Shown: piece after piece, positions 7,574 to 15,071 of the stretch
Position numbering within the stretch: the stretch's first letter is position 1
How the letters are laid out: the number at the start of each line of letters is the position of its first letter
NCBI RefSeq assembly: GCF_001884045.1
Contig: NZ_MACF01000149.1
Location: 1 to 32,922, forward strand
Direction: 5' to 3'
Origin: Bacillus mobilis
Lineage (GTDB): Bacteria > Bacillota > Bacilli > Bacillales > Bacillaceae_G
DNA length: 32,922 bases
Notes under the pieces: generated by a model
The model's input: the letters and a program-made list of their open reading frames with translations, nothing else
What the model was told of the DNA's origin: nothing
Database searches by the model: none
Position numbers and translations under genes: made by a program

Positions 7574-7804
7574 GTGGAAGACATCCCGGCTGCATATAAA
7601 TTAAGTCAAAATCGAAATGAGAAGGATTATATTAACATTATTGAGGAATTGTACGATGAAGGAAATCCAGATGCGAAACAAATGGTGGAACTCATGGGGA
7701 GTAGATTAAAAAATCACATATTATCCATTGTTATTCAGCTCTCACATTTCAAAATTAAAGAACAGACTGGAGCGTTCTATCGGCACTTTTTCTTTAGGAT
7801 GTAA
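7574..7804 (+). pseudogene. Probable gene remnant of unknown origin
   Basis: An open frame of 76 codons (GTG start directly after an in-frame TAA) with no ribosome site. The first 50 residues (PAAYKLSQNRNEKDYINIIEEL, then GNPDAKQMVELMGSRL) read like a real, charged helical protein, whereas the last 25 look like random translation. It is best explained as an internal or C-terminal fragment of a lost gene whose frame breaks near 7730. I do not recognise the family. It could also be a non-coding frame. Confidence 0.3.
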
Positions 7805-7840
7805 AAGATTGAACTGAAAGTGAATGGCGTTTAATTAAAA

Positions 7841-7881
7841 AAGAATCTATTTTGAAAAAAGATTATTCAAAATAGATTCTT
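7841..7881 (-). terminator. Intrinsic terminator of the YitT-family gene
   Basis: A perfect 16-bp stem (7841-7856 with 7866-7881) around a 9-base loop. On the minus strand it is followed by TTTTAATTAA. It is about 40 bases past the stop of the YitT-family gene. Confidence 0.8.
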
Positions 7882-7920
7882 ACGTTTTAGTATTAAGATT
7901 ATTTTAATGAAAAGTAATTT

Positions 7921-8760
7921 CTATGCTTTAGAAATATCAACGAATCCTTCTCCAAATACGTCACGAACATCGTGTATAGCGATGAACGCAGCCGGATCTG
8001 TAGTTTGAACAATCCTCTTTAGCTTCACTACTTCTTGCTTATTAATAACAACATAAAGAATTTCCTTCGGCGTTTTCGTGTAATAGCCATGACCTGAGTA
8101 CACGGTAACCCCTCTGCCCATTAAGGTAGTGACCTTCCCGGCAATTTCGTTCGGGTTATCAGAAATAATCGTAATGGCTTTCTTCGGATTTAAACCTTCA
8201 ATTACAAACTCCATCACTTTCGTTGCTACATATAGCATAATAATTGTTATCATCAGTTTTTCTGCACCAATGATGAAATAAGATGAAAACGCAACGATTA
8301 AATCGAAGAACAGTAGACCGTAGCTAATGCTCCATCCTAAATATTTATGCGTCATCCTTGCTAAGATAGTAGTACCTGCTGTTGTTCCGCCTACACGGAT
8401 AATAAGGCCAATCCCGCATCCGATAAATATTCCTCCGAAAATGGCATTCACAAGCATTTCATCCGAAGCAATCGTCCAGCCTTCTGTCAAATGAAGGAAT
8501 AGCGAGTTCGTAACTACAGCGATAATCGTATAAATTGTTGTAATCTTATTTAAAAATTTATAACCAGCTATTAACAAAATCGCATTTAAAATTAAGTTAA
8601 CTAAGCCCGGTGACCATTCAAATAAATAGTACGTAATAATCGTGATACCCGTTACTCCACCCTCACCAAACTCATTCGGGATAACAAACAAATTAACACC
8701 TAACGCAAAAAGAAATGCACCGATAATAATAAAAATAATGTCTGTCGTTCTTTTTTTCAT
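7921..8760 (-). CDS. YitT-family membrane protein (DUF161/DUF2179)
   Basis: A 279-residue protein with about five membrane helices in residues 5-190 (IIFIIIGAFLFALGVNLFVIPNEFGEGGVTGI is the characteristic YitT start) and a cytoplasmic C-terminal DUF2179 domain of about 75 residues (after NPKKAITIISDNPNEIAGKVTTLMGRGVTV). Members are common in Bacillus (YitT, YpjC, YqfU, YebE type), and their transport role is unproven. I chose the start MKKRTTD at 8760 because GTGAGG lies six bases upstream; the open frame begins at a GTG (8772) that is part of that ribosome site. It is monocistronic, with a strong terminator at 7841-7881. Confidence 0.88.
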   Translation of the reverse strand: MKKRTTDIIFIIIGAFLFALGVNLFVIPNEFGEGGVTGITIITYYLFEWSPGLVNLILNAILLIAGYKFLNKITTIYTIIAVVTNSLFLHLTEGWTIASDEMLVNAIFGGIFIGCGIGLIIRVGGTTAGTTILARMTHKYLGWSISYGLLFFDLIVAFSSYFIIGAEKLMITIIMLYVATKVMEFVIEGLNPKKAITIISDNPNEIAGKVTTLMGRGVTVYSGHGYYTKTPKEILYVVINKQEVVKLKRIVQTTDPAAFIAIHDVRDVFGEGFVDISKA

Positions 8761-9100
8761 ACAGTACCTCACTTCTTATGTAAATATTTATTCTGTCATA
8801 AACTCTCACCATTATATCGTGGAATATTCAAATCGAACAGTGGTTTATTTTTATTTTAATATAGGGTAATAAATCAACCTCATCCCATATCCACATATCA
8901 TTAAAAAGTAAAACAACTGTATTTATTATGTACTACAAATAAAGTTTTGATTTCACATGCAATTGATGCTAAAAAATGAATATGAACACTCTTACTAGCA
9001 CAAACTTCGAATACAAAGCAAATAGGCGAAGCTATAGAATAGACTTCGCATCAAGCGTGTGATCATAGAGATTTTATATTTATACATTCCAAAAATAAAT
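8761..9100. other. Intergenic region without a recognised gene
   Basis: About 340 bases between two minus-strand genes. A small hairpin (GCGAAG 9026-9031 with CTTCGC 9044-9049) lies about 50 bases past the stop of the 2TM gene but lacks a T-run. A plus-strand frame of 28 codons from about 8977 has no ribosome site. TATAAT appears on the minus strand near 8815 without a good -35. Confidence 0.4.
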
Positions 9101-9370
9101 TTACTTATCTTTCTCCATATATTCTTTAATCTTTCGTTCCTCCCACTCTTTTCCGAATATCCCAACTGGAAAAGTTGTCAAACCATGTATAACGATACCA
9201 ATCCCCCAACCTGCAAGTGGATATACAAACCATAATTTACTTGAATCAGAGCTTATATTTATAATAAAAAGCATTAAGTTCACTAGTATATAGACCGTTA
9301 AATGAATATAAAACGCTTGTAAATTCTCTACCCTTTTTTTAGCTCGTAAATAAACTTCATCTTGCTCCAT
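9101..9370 (-). CDS. 2TM domain protein
   Basis: An 89-residue membrane protein with a polar, basic N-terminus (AKKRVENLQAFYIH), two helices (about 20-39 and 46-66) separated by a short loop, and a charged tail (GKEWEERKIKEYM). The pattern RV..L..FYIHL..Y..VN....IN, then WF.YPL.GWGIG...H, is the 2TM domain (PF13239), usually found fused to LytTR-type histidine kinases but common as a free small protein in Bacilli. Its role is unknown. It is a single gene. Confidence 0.8.
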   Translation of the reverse strand: MEQDEVYLRAKKRVENLQAFYIHLTVYILVNLMLFIINISSDSSKLWFVYPLAGWGIGIVIHGLTTFPVGIFGKEWEERKIKEYMEKDK

Positions 9371-9473
9371 CCTTAAACACTTCTTTCCATATTGTATTTT
9401 TTTACCTTCTCTCCAATATTAACATCATATTCTAATCGGAAATCCGTTATTCTCAAAAAACACAAAACAAAAC

Positions 9474-9515
9474 GTACCCATCGAATTGTCATACATATGA
9501 TCATTCGATGGGTAC
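9474..9515 (-). terminator. Intrinsic terminator of the secreted two-repeat protein gene
   Basis: A perfect 13-bp stem (GTACCCATCGAAT 9474-9486 with its complement 9503-9515). On the minus strand it is followed by GTTTTGTTTTGTGTTTTTT. It begins 34 bases past the stop at 9549. Confidence 0.85.
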
Positions 9516-9548
9516 TGCATGATACATTTATTATTTAGAAGCGTCTAA

Positions 9549-10190
9549 TTAAGACCAAATCCAAACATCAGCATTATTTTCAACGTTGCTCTTTACCTCA
9601 TAAACCTTTTCAATATTGTCCGTTGTGTTCCAGTTAATAGAGCTTCCGCCCCAGCCTACATACTTCATATCAATTTTTACTTTCTCACCCGAATTAAACA
9701 CTTGCCCCTTCGTTAAGAAAACATCAATAATAACTTTCTTCCCATTTAGTGATGGATACTCAACTACGACATATTGAGTAGAAACGTCTCTCTCATCTTC
9801 CATCGTTCCTACTTTTGATACTTCCCCAATCACATAATCAGGTGAGCCATCTTCTTTCATGTGCATGCCTAACTTGTTTGTTGTATTTTCAATTGCAGTT
9901 GCAATCATATATTCCGTAAAATTACGCATCATAGATCCAGTAACTTTTACTTCATCTCCTACCTTCACATTTGAGAAAGTATCCATGTATACACTAACAG
10001 GTTCTTCGTATTGCTTAGATTTCACAACAATCACACCGTTATCCACTTCAACTACTCGCCCTTCTAACGTTGAGAAATTCGATTCAATAGAAGCTGCACT
10101 CGCTTTTGTTACTTCTAATCCTGGTAAATTCGTTCCTGATAATGCTGCGATTCCTAAAGCACCTGCTAAAATTAATTTTTTCATACCCAT
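9549..10190 (-). CDS. Secreted protein of unknown function with two beta-rich repeats
   Basis: A 213-residue protein with an N-terminal signal peptide (about 1-32, cleavage near KASA/AS). The mature part looks like two OB-fold-like beta modules: LEGRVVEVDNGVIVVKSK to about residue 100 and VIGEVSKVGTMEDE to about 190, each ending in a GDEV/GEKVKI turn. No catalytic motif is apparent and I do not recognise the family. The start ATG 10190 has GAGAGG six bases upstream; an in-frame ATG at 10184 is possible. The upstream region has a candidate promoter overlapped by a perfect palindrome (10242-10264) and, further out, a PlcR box (10291-10306). A secreted protein downstream of a PlcR box would fit the PlcR regulon. 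Confidence 0.75.
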   Translation of the reverse strand: MGMKKLILAGALGIAALSGTNLPGLEVTKASAASIESNFSTLEGRVVEVDNGVIVVKSKQYEEPVSVYMDTFSNVKVGDEVKVTGSMMRNFTEYMIATAIENTTNKLGMHMKEDGSPDYVIGEVSKVGTMEDERDVSTQYVVVEYPSLNGKKVIIDVFLTKGQVFNSGEKVKIDMKYVGWGGSSINWNTTDNIEKVYEVKSNVENNADVWIWS

Positions 10191-10241
10191 ATGTAACCTC
10201 TCCGTTCATGATGATTAATTTTTTTGATTGGATACGACCAA

Positions 10242-10264
10242 CCTGTAACTATTATAGTTACAGG
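10242..10264. promoter_or_regulatory. Perfect 11-1-11 palindrome over a minus-strand -10 element
   Basis: CCTGTAACTAT (10242-10252) and ATAGTTACAGG (10254-10264) are exact inverted repeats around one base. On the minus strand the centre contains TATAAT (10256-10251), with a TTGCTA-like -35 about 18 bases upstream. It therefore looks like an operator over the core promoter of the secreted protein gene. No T-run follows, so a terminator is unlikely. The regulator is unknown. Confidence 0.55.
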
Positions 10265-10290
10265 ATATACAAAATAGCAACCATCTTTCT

Positions 10291-10306
10291 TATGCAATGT
10301 TGCATA
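10291..10306. promoter_or_regulatory. PlcR box
   Basis: TATGCAATGTTGCATA is a perfect match to the published PlcR consensus TATGNAN4TNCATA. It lies between divergent genes: 100 bases upstream of the secreted-protein start (minus) and 154 bases upstream of the S66 peptidase start (plus). A TATAAT-type -10 is found on the minus side (10256-10251), and TATACT (10319-10324) on the plus side. Confidence 0.7.
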
Positions 10307-10460
10307 CTGTATTTTAAATATACTCAACACTAAGACTAAGTTCTTGAATACCAGCAGGTAAACGGATTAATGACGAAGAAACTAATGTGATGCATCATAT
10401 TTTTCAATGCTACAGTTTATATAATTGTAGTCCATTACATTATGCAGGAGTGGAGTTAAC

Positions 10461-11492
10461 ATGTTAAAGAAACCAAGCAGATTACAACCAGGTGATATTG
10501 TGGCAACAGTAAGCCCTTCATGGGGAGGCGCAGGTGATTCTGAGATAAGATGGCGGTATGAACAAGGTGTAAAGAGATTAGAAGAAGTTTTCGGTCTTAC
10601 GGTTATCCCCATGCCAAATAGTTTAAAAGGTAGCGAATTCATTTATAACAATCCACAGGCTCGCGCGGAAGATTTAATGACAGCTTTTAAAGATACGCGC
10701 GTGAAAGCAATTATTGCGAATATTGGCGGTGAAGATAGCATCCGCTTACTTCCTTATATAGATTTTAATGTAATACGTGAAAACCCGAAAATTTTTATGG
10801 GGTACTCTGACGTTACCGTTTCACACTTGTTTTGTCATAAAGCAGGAATTTCCTCTTTTTACGGTCCAGCCATTTTAACTGATTTCGCTGAAAATATAGA
10901 GATGAATCCATATACGGTTGAAATGGTAAAGCGAACTCTCTTTTCAAATGAAACGATTGGCGAAATTCAACCAGCTCCTGAATGGACGAGTGAGCGTTTA
11001 GAATGGATCGAGGTCAATAAGGATACAAGGCGTACGATGCAACAAAACAAAGGATATGAGCTACTTCAAGGCTCCACCACTGTACAAGGGCGTTTAATTG
11101 GCGGATGTATAGAAGTACTAGAATTTGCAAAAGGAACGGAGCTTTGGCCTGAGAAAAAACATTGGGAGAATAGCATCCTTTTCTTTGAAACTTCTGAAGA
11201 CCATCCAGAACCAAGCTATATAAAGTATTGGTTACGAAATTACGCAGCACAAGGCATTCTCCAAAAAGCAAAAGGAATCATTTTTGGTAAACCAAAAGAC
11301 GAAATGTATTATGAAGAATATAAACATGAAATACTGCAAGTTATGAAAGAACATAACTTAGAAGATTTTCCGATTCTTTATAATTTAAATTTTGGCCATA
11401 CTGAACCGAAGTTTATTTTACCTTACGGCGTGATGGCAGAAATTGATTGTGAAAATGGGTCTTTCTCTATTTTAGAGAGTGGCGTGGAATGA
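10461..11492 (+). CDS. S66-family LD-carboxypeptidase, MccF-like
   Basis: A 343-residue serine peptidase of family S66 (LdcA/MccF). The triad expected for the family is visible: Ser116 in MGYSDVT, Glu243 in LFFETSED and His313 in NFGHTEPK. It has the usual N-terminal RLQPGDIVATVSPS and the IIANIGGEDSIRLLPYIDF oxyanion segment. LdcA enzymes trim tetrapeptides in cell-wall recycling; MccF enzymes cleave the amide of microcin C-type aminoacyl nucleotides and give self-immunity. The length, and the absence of a signal peptide, fit the cytoplasmic MccF-like Bacillus group, so detoxification of Trojan-horse antibiotics is possible. GTGGAG precedes the ATG by five bases. A PlcR box lies 154 bases upstream. 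Confidence 0.88.
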   Translation: MLKKPSRLQPGDIVATVSPSWGGAGDSEIRWRYEQGVKRLEEVFGLTVIPMPNSLKGSEFIYNNPQARAEDLMTAFKDTRVKAIIANIGGEDSIRLLPYIDFNVIRENPKIFMGYSDVTVSHLFCHKAGISSFYGPAILTDFAENIEMNPYTVEMVKRTLFSNETIGEIQPAPEWTSERLEWIEVNKDTRRTMQQNKGYELLQGSTTVQGRLIGGCIEVLEFAKGTELWPEKKHWENSILFFETSEDHPEPSYIKYWLRNYAAQGILQKAKGIIFGKPKDEMYYEEYKHEILQVMKEHNLEDFPILYNLNFGHTEPKFILPYGVMAEIDCENGSFSILESGVE

Positions 11493-11567
11493 ATAAAGAC
11501 ACTCTCATGAGATATGACTGTGAATGGATACTTTTTAAAAGTTTATAATTGAAGGGAGATTACGTGT

Positions 11568-11963
11568 ATGGAAGTAACATTTACAGTAAGTAAATGGGAT
11601 GAAAAACCTATCGATGATACTAAAAAAGATTTCCCTATTAATATTGCACATGTCGAATATGATATTGATGGTGAATTAAAAGGAAAAGCTTTTGTTGAAT
11701 ACTTATTATATTATTTAGACTCCAATATAAATGATGGTCACTTAGCTACTGCTAAAATCTCTGGATTTTTACACTTTGAAGGAATTTATAAGGGGCAACA
11801 AGGGACATTTACAGCTATAGAGCAAGGAATATTTGATAAAGGAAATTTAGATTCCCCAGGAACAATTATTAAAGCTACCGGTAACTTAGAAAAACTAAGA
11901 GGGTCCTATCATTATCAGTTTATAGGCCAAACTAGTAAACTAATTTTAGAGTTTAAATGTTAG
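11568..11963 (+). CDS. DUF3224 family protein
   Basis: A 131-residue protein resembling DUF3224, a small beta-barrel family: an early V..W.E.P, then HVEYDIDGELKGKA.VEYLLYY and ISGFLHFEGIYKGQQGTFTAIEQGIFDKG, ending in a GTG.LEKLRGSYHYQF segment. No signal peptide; probably cytoplasmic. GGGAG precedes the ATG with acceptable spacing. TATAAT (11544-11549) lies just upstream without a clear -35, so it may have its own weak promoter or be read from the peptidase gene 75 bases upstream. The biochemical role is unknown. Confidence 0.7.
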   Translation: MEVTFTVSKWDEKPIDDTKKDFPINIAHVEYDIDGELKGKAFVEYLLYYLDSNINDGHLATAKISGFLHFEGIYKGQQGTFTAIEQGIFDKGNLDSPGTIIKATGNLEKLRGSYHYQFIGQTSKLILEFKC

Positions 11964-11986
11964 CTAAATACCTTATAATTTAGTGG

Positions 11987-12022
11987 AAAGGACATTTCTT
12001 GTAATACTAGGAATGTCCTTTT
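11987..12022 (+). terminator. Intrinsic terminator of the DUF3224 gene
   Basis: AAAGGACATTTC (11987-11998) pairs with GGAATGTCCTTT (12010-12021; one G-U) and is followed by TTTTTG. It lies 23 bases past the stop. Confidence 0.82.
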
Positions 12023-12069
12023 TGTTGACGAGCTTATTCAAAATAAGAAATAACAGAGTATATTATCAG

Positions 12070-12085
12070 TATGCAGCAGTGCATA
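12070..12085. promoter_or_regulatory. PlcR box with no evident target gene
   Basis: TATGCAGCAGTGCATA is a perfect match to TATGNAN4TNCATA. It sits in the convergent gap between the DUF3224 terminator (plus) and the 3' end of the MaoC-like gene (minus). No gene starts downstream on either side: plus-strand reading runs antisense into the MaoC-like gene, and minus-strand reading runs into the terminator of the DUF3224 gene. TATAGT (12096-12101) lies ten bases past it on the plus strand. Confidence 0.6.
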
Positions 12086-12162
12086 TCATTTTCGTTATAG
12101 TGGAATTAAAAACCTAATCCCAAGTGACATGGCCCCCACCTATTCATTACTTTTCCTATCAA

Positions 12163-12540
12163 TTAAAGAATAATCCCCGAAAAACTCCCCTTCATAACTT
12201 CCTTTTCAAGTTGGTTCCTACATATAAACATCGCAATAATTTTTGTGCGACTTTTTTCATCGGGCTCAAATTGTTCAATGGTTACGTCACAACGAATTGT
12301 ATCACCGCTAAAAACAGGACGTAAAAATTCAAAATCCATCTTGCGAGCTAGTACGTTATAATCACCGCCAATTTTTGTAGGCAATGTTGATGTTAACAGT
12401 CCTTGTACAACAAATCTCCCCTGCTCATCTGGCGTAACATGATGAACACCTTCATCTTTTGATACTTCCGTAAATAAAACAACATCCTCTTTCGTAAACG
12501 TTCGCTCAAAGGTGATTTTTTCGCCTACTTGTAATTTCAT
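12163..12540 (-). CDS. MaoC-like hot-dog dehydratase
   Basis: A 125-residue single hot-dog-fold protein of the MaoC/(R)-specific enoyl-CoA hydratase type. The hydratase-2 signature is present in relaxed form, SKDEGVHHVTPDEQGRF, with the catalytic pair Asp29 and His34 at the expected five-residue spacing; VVQGLLTSTLPTKI and FLRPVFSGDTIRCDVTI follow as in the family. It is likely cytoplasmic, hydrating short enoyl-CoA-type substrates, but the substrate is unknown. AGGAGGAG lies five bases upstream of the ATG. It is a single gene with no obvious terminator; its 3' end faces the orphan PlcR box. Confidence 0.8.
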   Translation of the reverse strand: MKLQVGEKITFERTFTKEDVVLFTEVSKDEGVHHVTPDEQGRFVVQGLLTSTLPTKIGGDYNVLARKMDFEFLRPVFSGDTIRCDVTIEQFEPDEKSRTKIIAMFICRNQLEKEVMKGSFSGIIL

Positions 12541-12573
12541 CCCTACTCCTCCTCAAAAACACTTTTAACATAA

Positions 12574-12606
12574 GAAAAACCGAAACTATAATCATTTCGG
12601 TTTTTC
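12574..12606 (-). terminator. Terminator of the serC-serA-DUF1015 operon
   Basis: A perfect 12-bp stem, GAAAAACCGAAA (12574-12585) with TTTCGGTTTTTC (12595-12606), around a 9-base loop. The 3' arm on the minus strand itself carries the TTTTTC run. It lies 18 bases past the stop of the DUF1015 gene. Confidence 0.75.
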
Positions 12607-12623
12607 AATCTAAAGAAGTCTAT

Positions 12624-13871
12624 TTATTTTAATGAATGTACAAACAACCCACTGCGCAGTTTCGGTTCAAACCACGTTGATTTTGGCGGCATAACTTCTC
12701 CAGCGTCTGCGATTGCTAATAAAGCTTCCATTGATGTCGGATATAATGCGAATGCTGCTTTATATTCACCGCTCTTTACAAGGCGTTCTAGTTCTTCCAA
12801 TCCGCGGATTCCTCCGACAAAATCGATGCGTGAATCAGATCGCGGGTCATGTATTTCAAGTACTTGGCTTAATAAATGATCTTGCAGAATAGATACATCT
12901 AAACCTTTAACGAGATCATTCGCATCAAACGTTTCCTCTTTCACTGTAAGCTTATACCACTTCTCATTTACATACATTCCAAAAGTTTTTGGCTCATTTG
13001 GTTTATACGGTGAAAGTGATGCTTCTTCTACATAAAAGTATTGCGTGATTTGTTTTAAAAACTGTTCTTCTGATAAGTCGTTTAAATCTTTTACAACTCG
13101 ATTATAGTCCCAAATAGATAACTCATCGTGAGGGAATAAAACTGATAAGAAGAAATTAAACTCTTCTTCTCCTGTGTAATTCGGATATTGTTCTCTTCGC
13201 ATGAGCCCAACTTTTGCCGCTGATGCAGAGCGGTGATGCCCATCTGCAATGTACAAATTAGGAATATCTTCAAATAAGTTTACTAAACTTGCAACTACTT
13301 CTTCATCAGCTATTTTCCACGCAATATGCCTAACTCCATCTTCTGCTGTAAATGTATAAATTGGCACATGTTTTTCTTTCCAGCTTGCGATGAAACGCTT
13401 TATCTCTTCTTTAGTACGATATGTTAAAAAGATAGGACCTGTATTCGCATCACACACATCTACGTGACGAATGCGATCTAGCTCTTTTTCATGACGCGTT
13501 CTTTCATGTTTTTTAATTGTATCATCTTCATACTCATCAATAGATGTACAAACGACAAGACCTGACTGCGTTCTCCCTTGCATCGTCAGTTCATAAATGT
13601 ATAGTGCTGGCTCTTCGTCTTGAATAAATACTTCTTCTCGTATAAATCGATTTAAATTTTCACCCGCTTTTTCATATACACGATCATCGTACGGCGAAAG
13701 TGCCGGATCTAAATCAATTTCTGCTTTATCAACGTGTAAGAAAGAATACGGATTCCCTTTTACAACCTCTCTTGCTTCTTCACTATTTAATACGTCATAC
13801 GGTAAAGCTGCAACTTCCGCTGCTTTTTCTTCTACTGGACGAATGGCCCGAAACGGTCGGATTTTTGCCAA
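12624..13871 (-). CDS. DUF1015 family protein of the serine operon
   Basis: A 415-residue cytoplasmic protein of the DUF1015 family (PF06245): N-terminal IRPFRAIRP, the AALPYDVLN.EEAR segment, KHERTRHEKE, and the hallmark IADGHHRSASA (DGHHR at 210-214). DGHHR is also the motif of ParB-like serine kinases (SerK/SbnI), which suggests a nucleotide-dependent reaction, perhaps on serine or phosphoserine; that is inference. It is the third gene of serC-serA-DUF1015, 15 bases after the serA stop. It starts at TTG (13871), with AGGAGAGAGG upstream. No SerB-type phosphatase is encoded in the window. Confidence 0.85.
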   Translation of the reverse strand: MAKIRPFRAIRPVEEKAAEVAALPYDVLNSEEAREVVKGNPYSFLHVDKAEIDLDPALSPYDDRVYEKAGENLNRFIREEVFIQDEEPALYIYELTMQGRTQSGLVVCTSIDEYEDDTIKKHERTRHEKELDRIRHVDVCDANTGPIFLTYRTKEEIKRFIASWKEKHVPIYTFTAEDGVRHIAWKIADEEVVASLVNLFEDIPNLYIADGHHRSASAAKVGLMRREQYPNYTGEEEFNFFLSVLFPHDELSIWDYNRVVKDLNDLSEEQFLKQITQYFYVEEASLSPYKPNEPKTFGMYVNEKWYKLTVKEETFDANDLVKGLDVSILQDHLLSQVLEIHDPRSDSRIDFVGGIRGLEELERLVKSGEYKAAFALYPTSMEALLAIADAGEVMPPKSTWFEPKLRSGLFVHSLK

Positions 13872-13886
13872 GTTTTCCTCTCTCCT

Positions 13887-15059
13887 TTACACAATCATTC
13901 GAACGGCTACAACACCTGTAATTTTGCTTATATTTTCCACTATATTCTCTTTTATTATATCATCAATTCCGTTATCAATATCAATCATTGTGTACGCCCA
14001 AGAATGTTTACTACGATTAATCATATCGGCAATATTAATATGATGCTCTGCTAAACATCCTGTAATTTGTCCTACCATGTTCGGAACGTTTTGATGCATA
14101 ATCGTAATTCGTTTCTTTCCGATATACGGTAATTCTACGTTTGGATAGTTGACTGAATTACGAATATTTCCTGTCTCTAAATATTCACGTAATTGGCGCG
14201 CTGCCATGATCGCACAATTTTCTTCCGATTCAGACGTAGATGCACCAAGGTGAGGCGTCGCTGTTACATTTTTCATCTTTATTACATTTTCATTCGGGAA
14301 GTCTGTTACGTAATGTGCAATAACCTCTTCTTCTAACGCTTTTTGAAGAACTTTTTCATCTACAAGTTCTCCTCTTGAGAAATTGAATAAACGCATACCT
14401 TTCTTCATCTTTTCTACAGCGTGTTCACCAATAATCCCCTTCGTTTGATTCGTAAGAGGAATATGAAGTGTAATATAATCACACGTTGCGAAAATTTCAT
14501 CTAAACTAAATGCTCTTTGCACATGTGTAGAAAGGCGCCATGCCGTTTCAACTGAAATATAAGGATCATATCCGACAACGTCCATTCCTAAAGCTAAAGC
14601 ATCGTTCGCAACTAAAGCACCGATTGCGCCAAGGCCGATAACCCCTAGACGCTTCCCTGCAATTTCTGATCCCACGAATTGTTTTTTTCCTGATTCAACA
14701 AGCTGCGGTACTTCTTCACCTTCTAAATTTTTCGTCCAGCTTACTCCGTTAATAATGTTACGTGAAGACATAATAAGGCTGGCGATAATAAGTTCCTTTA
14801 CTGCATTGGCATTCGCTCCTGGTGTATTAAATACTACAATCCCTTTTTCCGTACATCGCTCGACAGGAATATTATTTACACCAGCACCAGCTCTTGCAAT
14901 TGCCTTTAATTCTTTTGAAAAATCTTCTTGATGTAAAGAATAGCTGCGAAGTAAAATACCATCTGGGTGGTCCATTCTATCCCCTACTTCATAACGATCT
15001 CCGCTAAGTACTTGCAAACCTTTTTCCGCAATTTGATTTAACGTTTGAACACGAAACAT
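13887..15059 (-). CDS. serA: D-3-phosphoglycerate dehydrogenase SerA
   Basis: A 390-residue NAD-dependent dehydrogenase that makes 3-phosphohydroxypyruvate, the first step of serine synthesis. Visible: the nucleotide-binding motif GVIGLGAIG (139-147) with Asp165 following (VVGYDPY); catalytic Arg229 (NFSRGELVD), Glu257 (TDFPNE) and His270 (ATPHLGAST); and a C-terminal ACT domain (about 317-390, PNMVGQITGCLAEHHINIADM) that normally binds serine for feedback inhibition. The large intervening domain of B. subtilis SerA is absent, so this is the short form. GGAGATGGAG precedes the ATG, 12 bases after the serC stop. Confidence 0.95.
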   Translation of the reverse strand: MFRVQTLNQIAEKGLQVLSGDRYEVGDRMDHPDGILLRSYSLHQEDFSKELKAIARAGAGVNNIPVERCTEKGIVVFNTPGANANAVKELIIASLIMSSRNIINGVSWTKNLEGEEVPQLVESGKKQFVGSEIAGKRLGVIGLGAIGALVANDALALGMDVVGYDPYISVETAWRLSTHVQRAFSLDEIFATCDYITLHIPLTNQTKGIIGEHAVEKMKKGMRLFNFSRGELVDEKVLQKALEEEVIAHYVTDFPNENVIKMKNVTATPHLGASTSESEENCAIMAARQLREYLETGNIRNSVNYPNVELPYIGKKRITIMHQNVPNMVGQITGCLAEHHINIADMINRSKHSWAYTMIDIDNGIDDIIKENIVENISKITGVVAVRMIV

Positions 15060-15071
15060 ATCTCCATCTCC

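Noticed and set aside
8979-8987. AATATGAAC, a half-site of the HssR box
   Set aside because: Only one half is present; the neighbouring bases do not give the second copy, and no haem-related gene is adjacent.
8977-9063. 28-codon plus-strand frame between the YitT-family and 2TM genes
   Set aside because: No ribosome site, and it overlaps a hairpin downstream of the minus-strand gene.
12124-12324. 66-codon plus-strand frame downstream of the orphan PlcR box
   Set aside because: No ribosome site, overlaps the MaoC-like gene antisense, and the translation looks random; not a convincing PlcR target.
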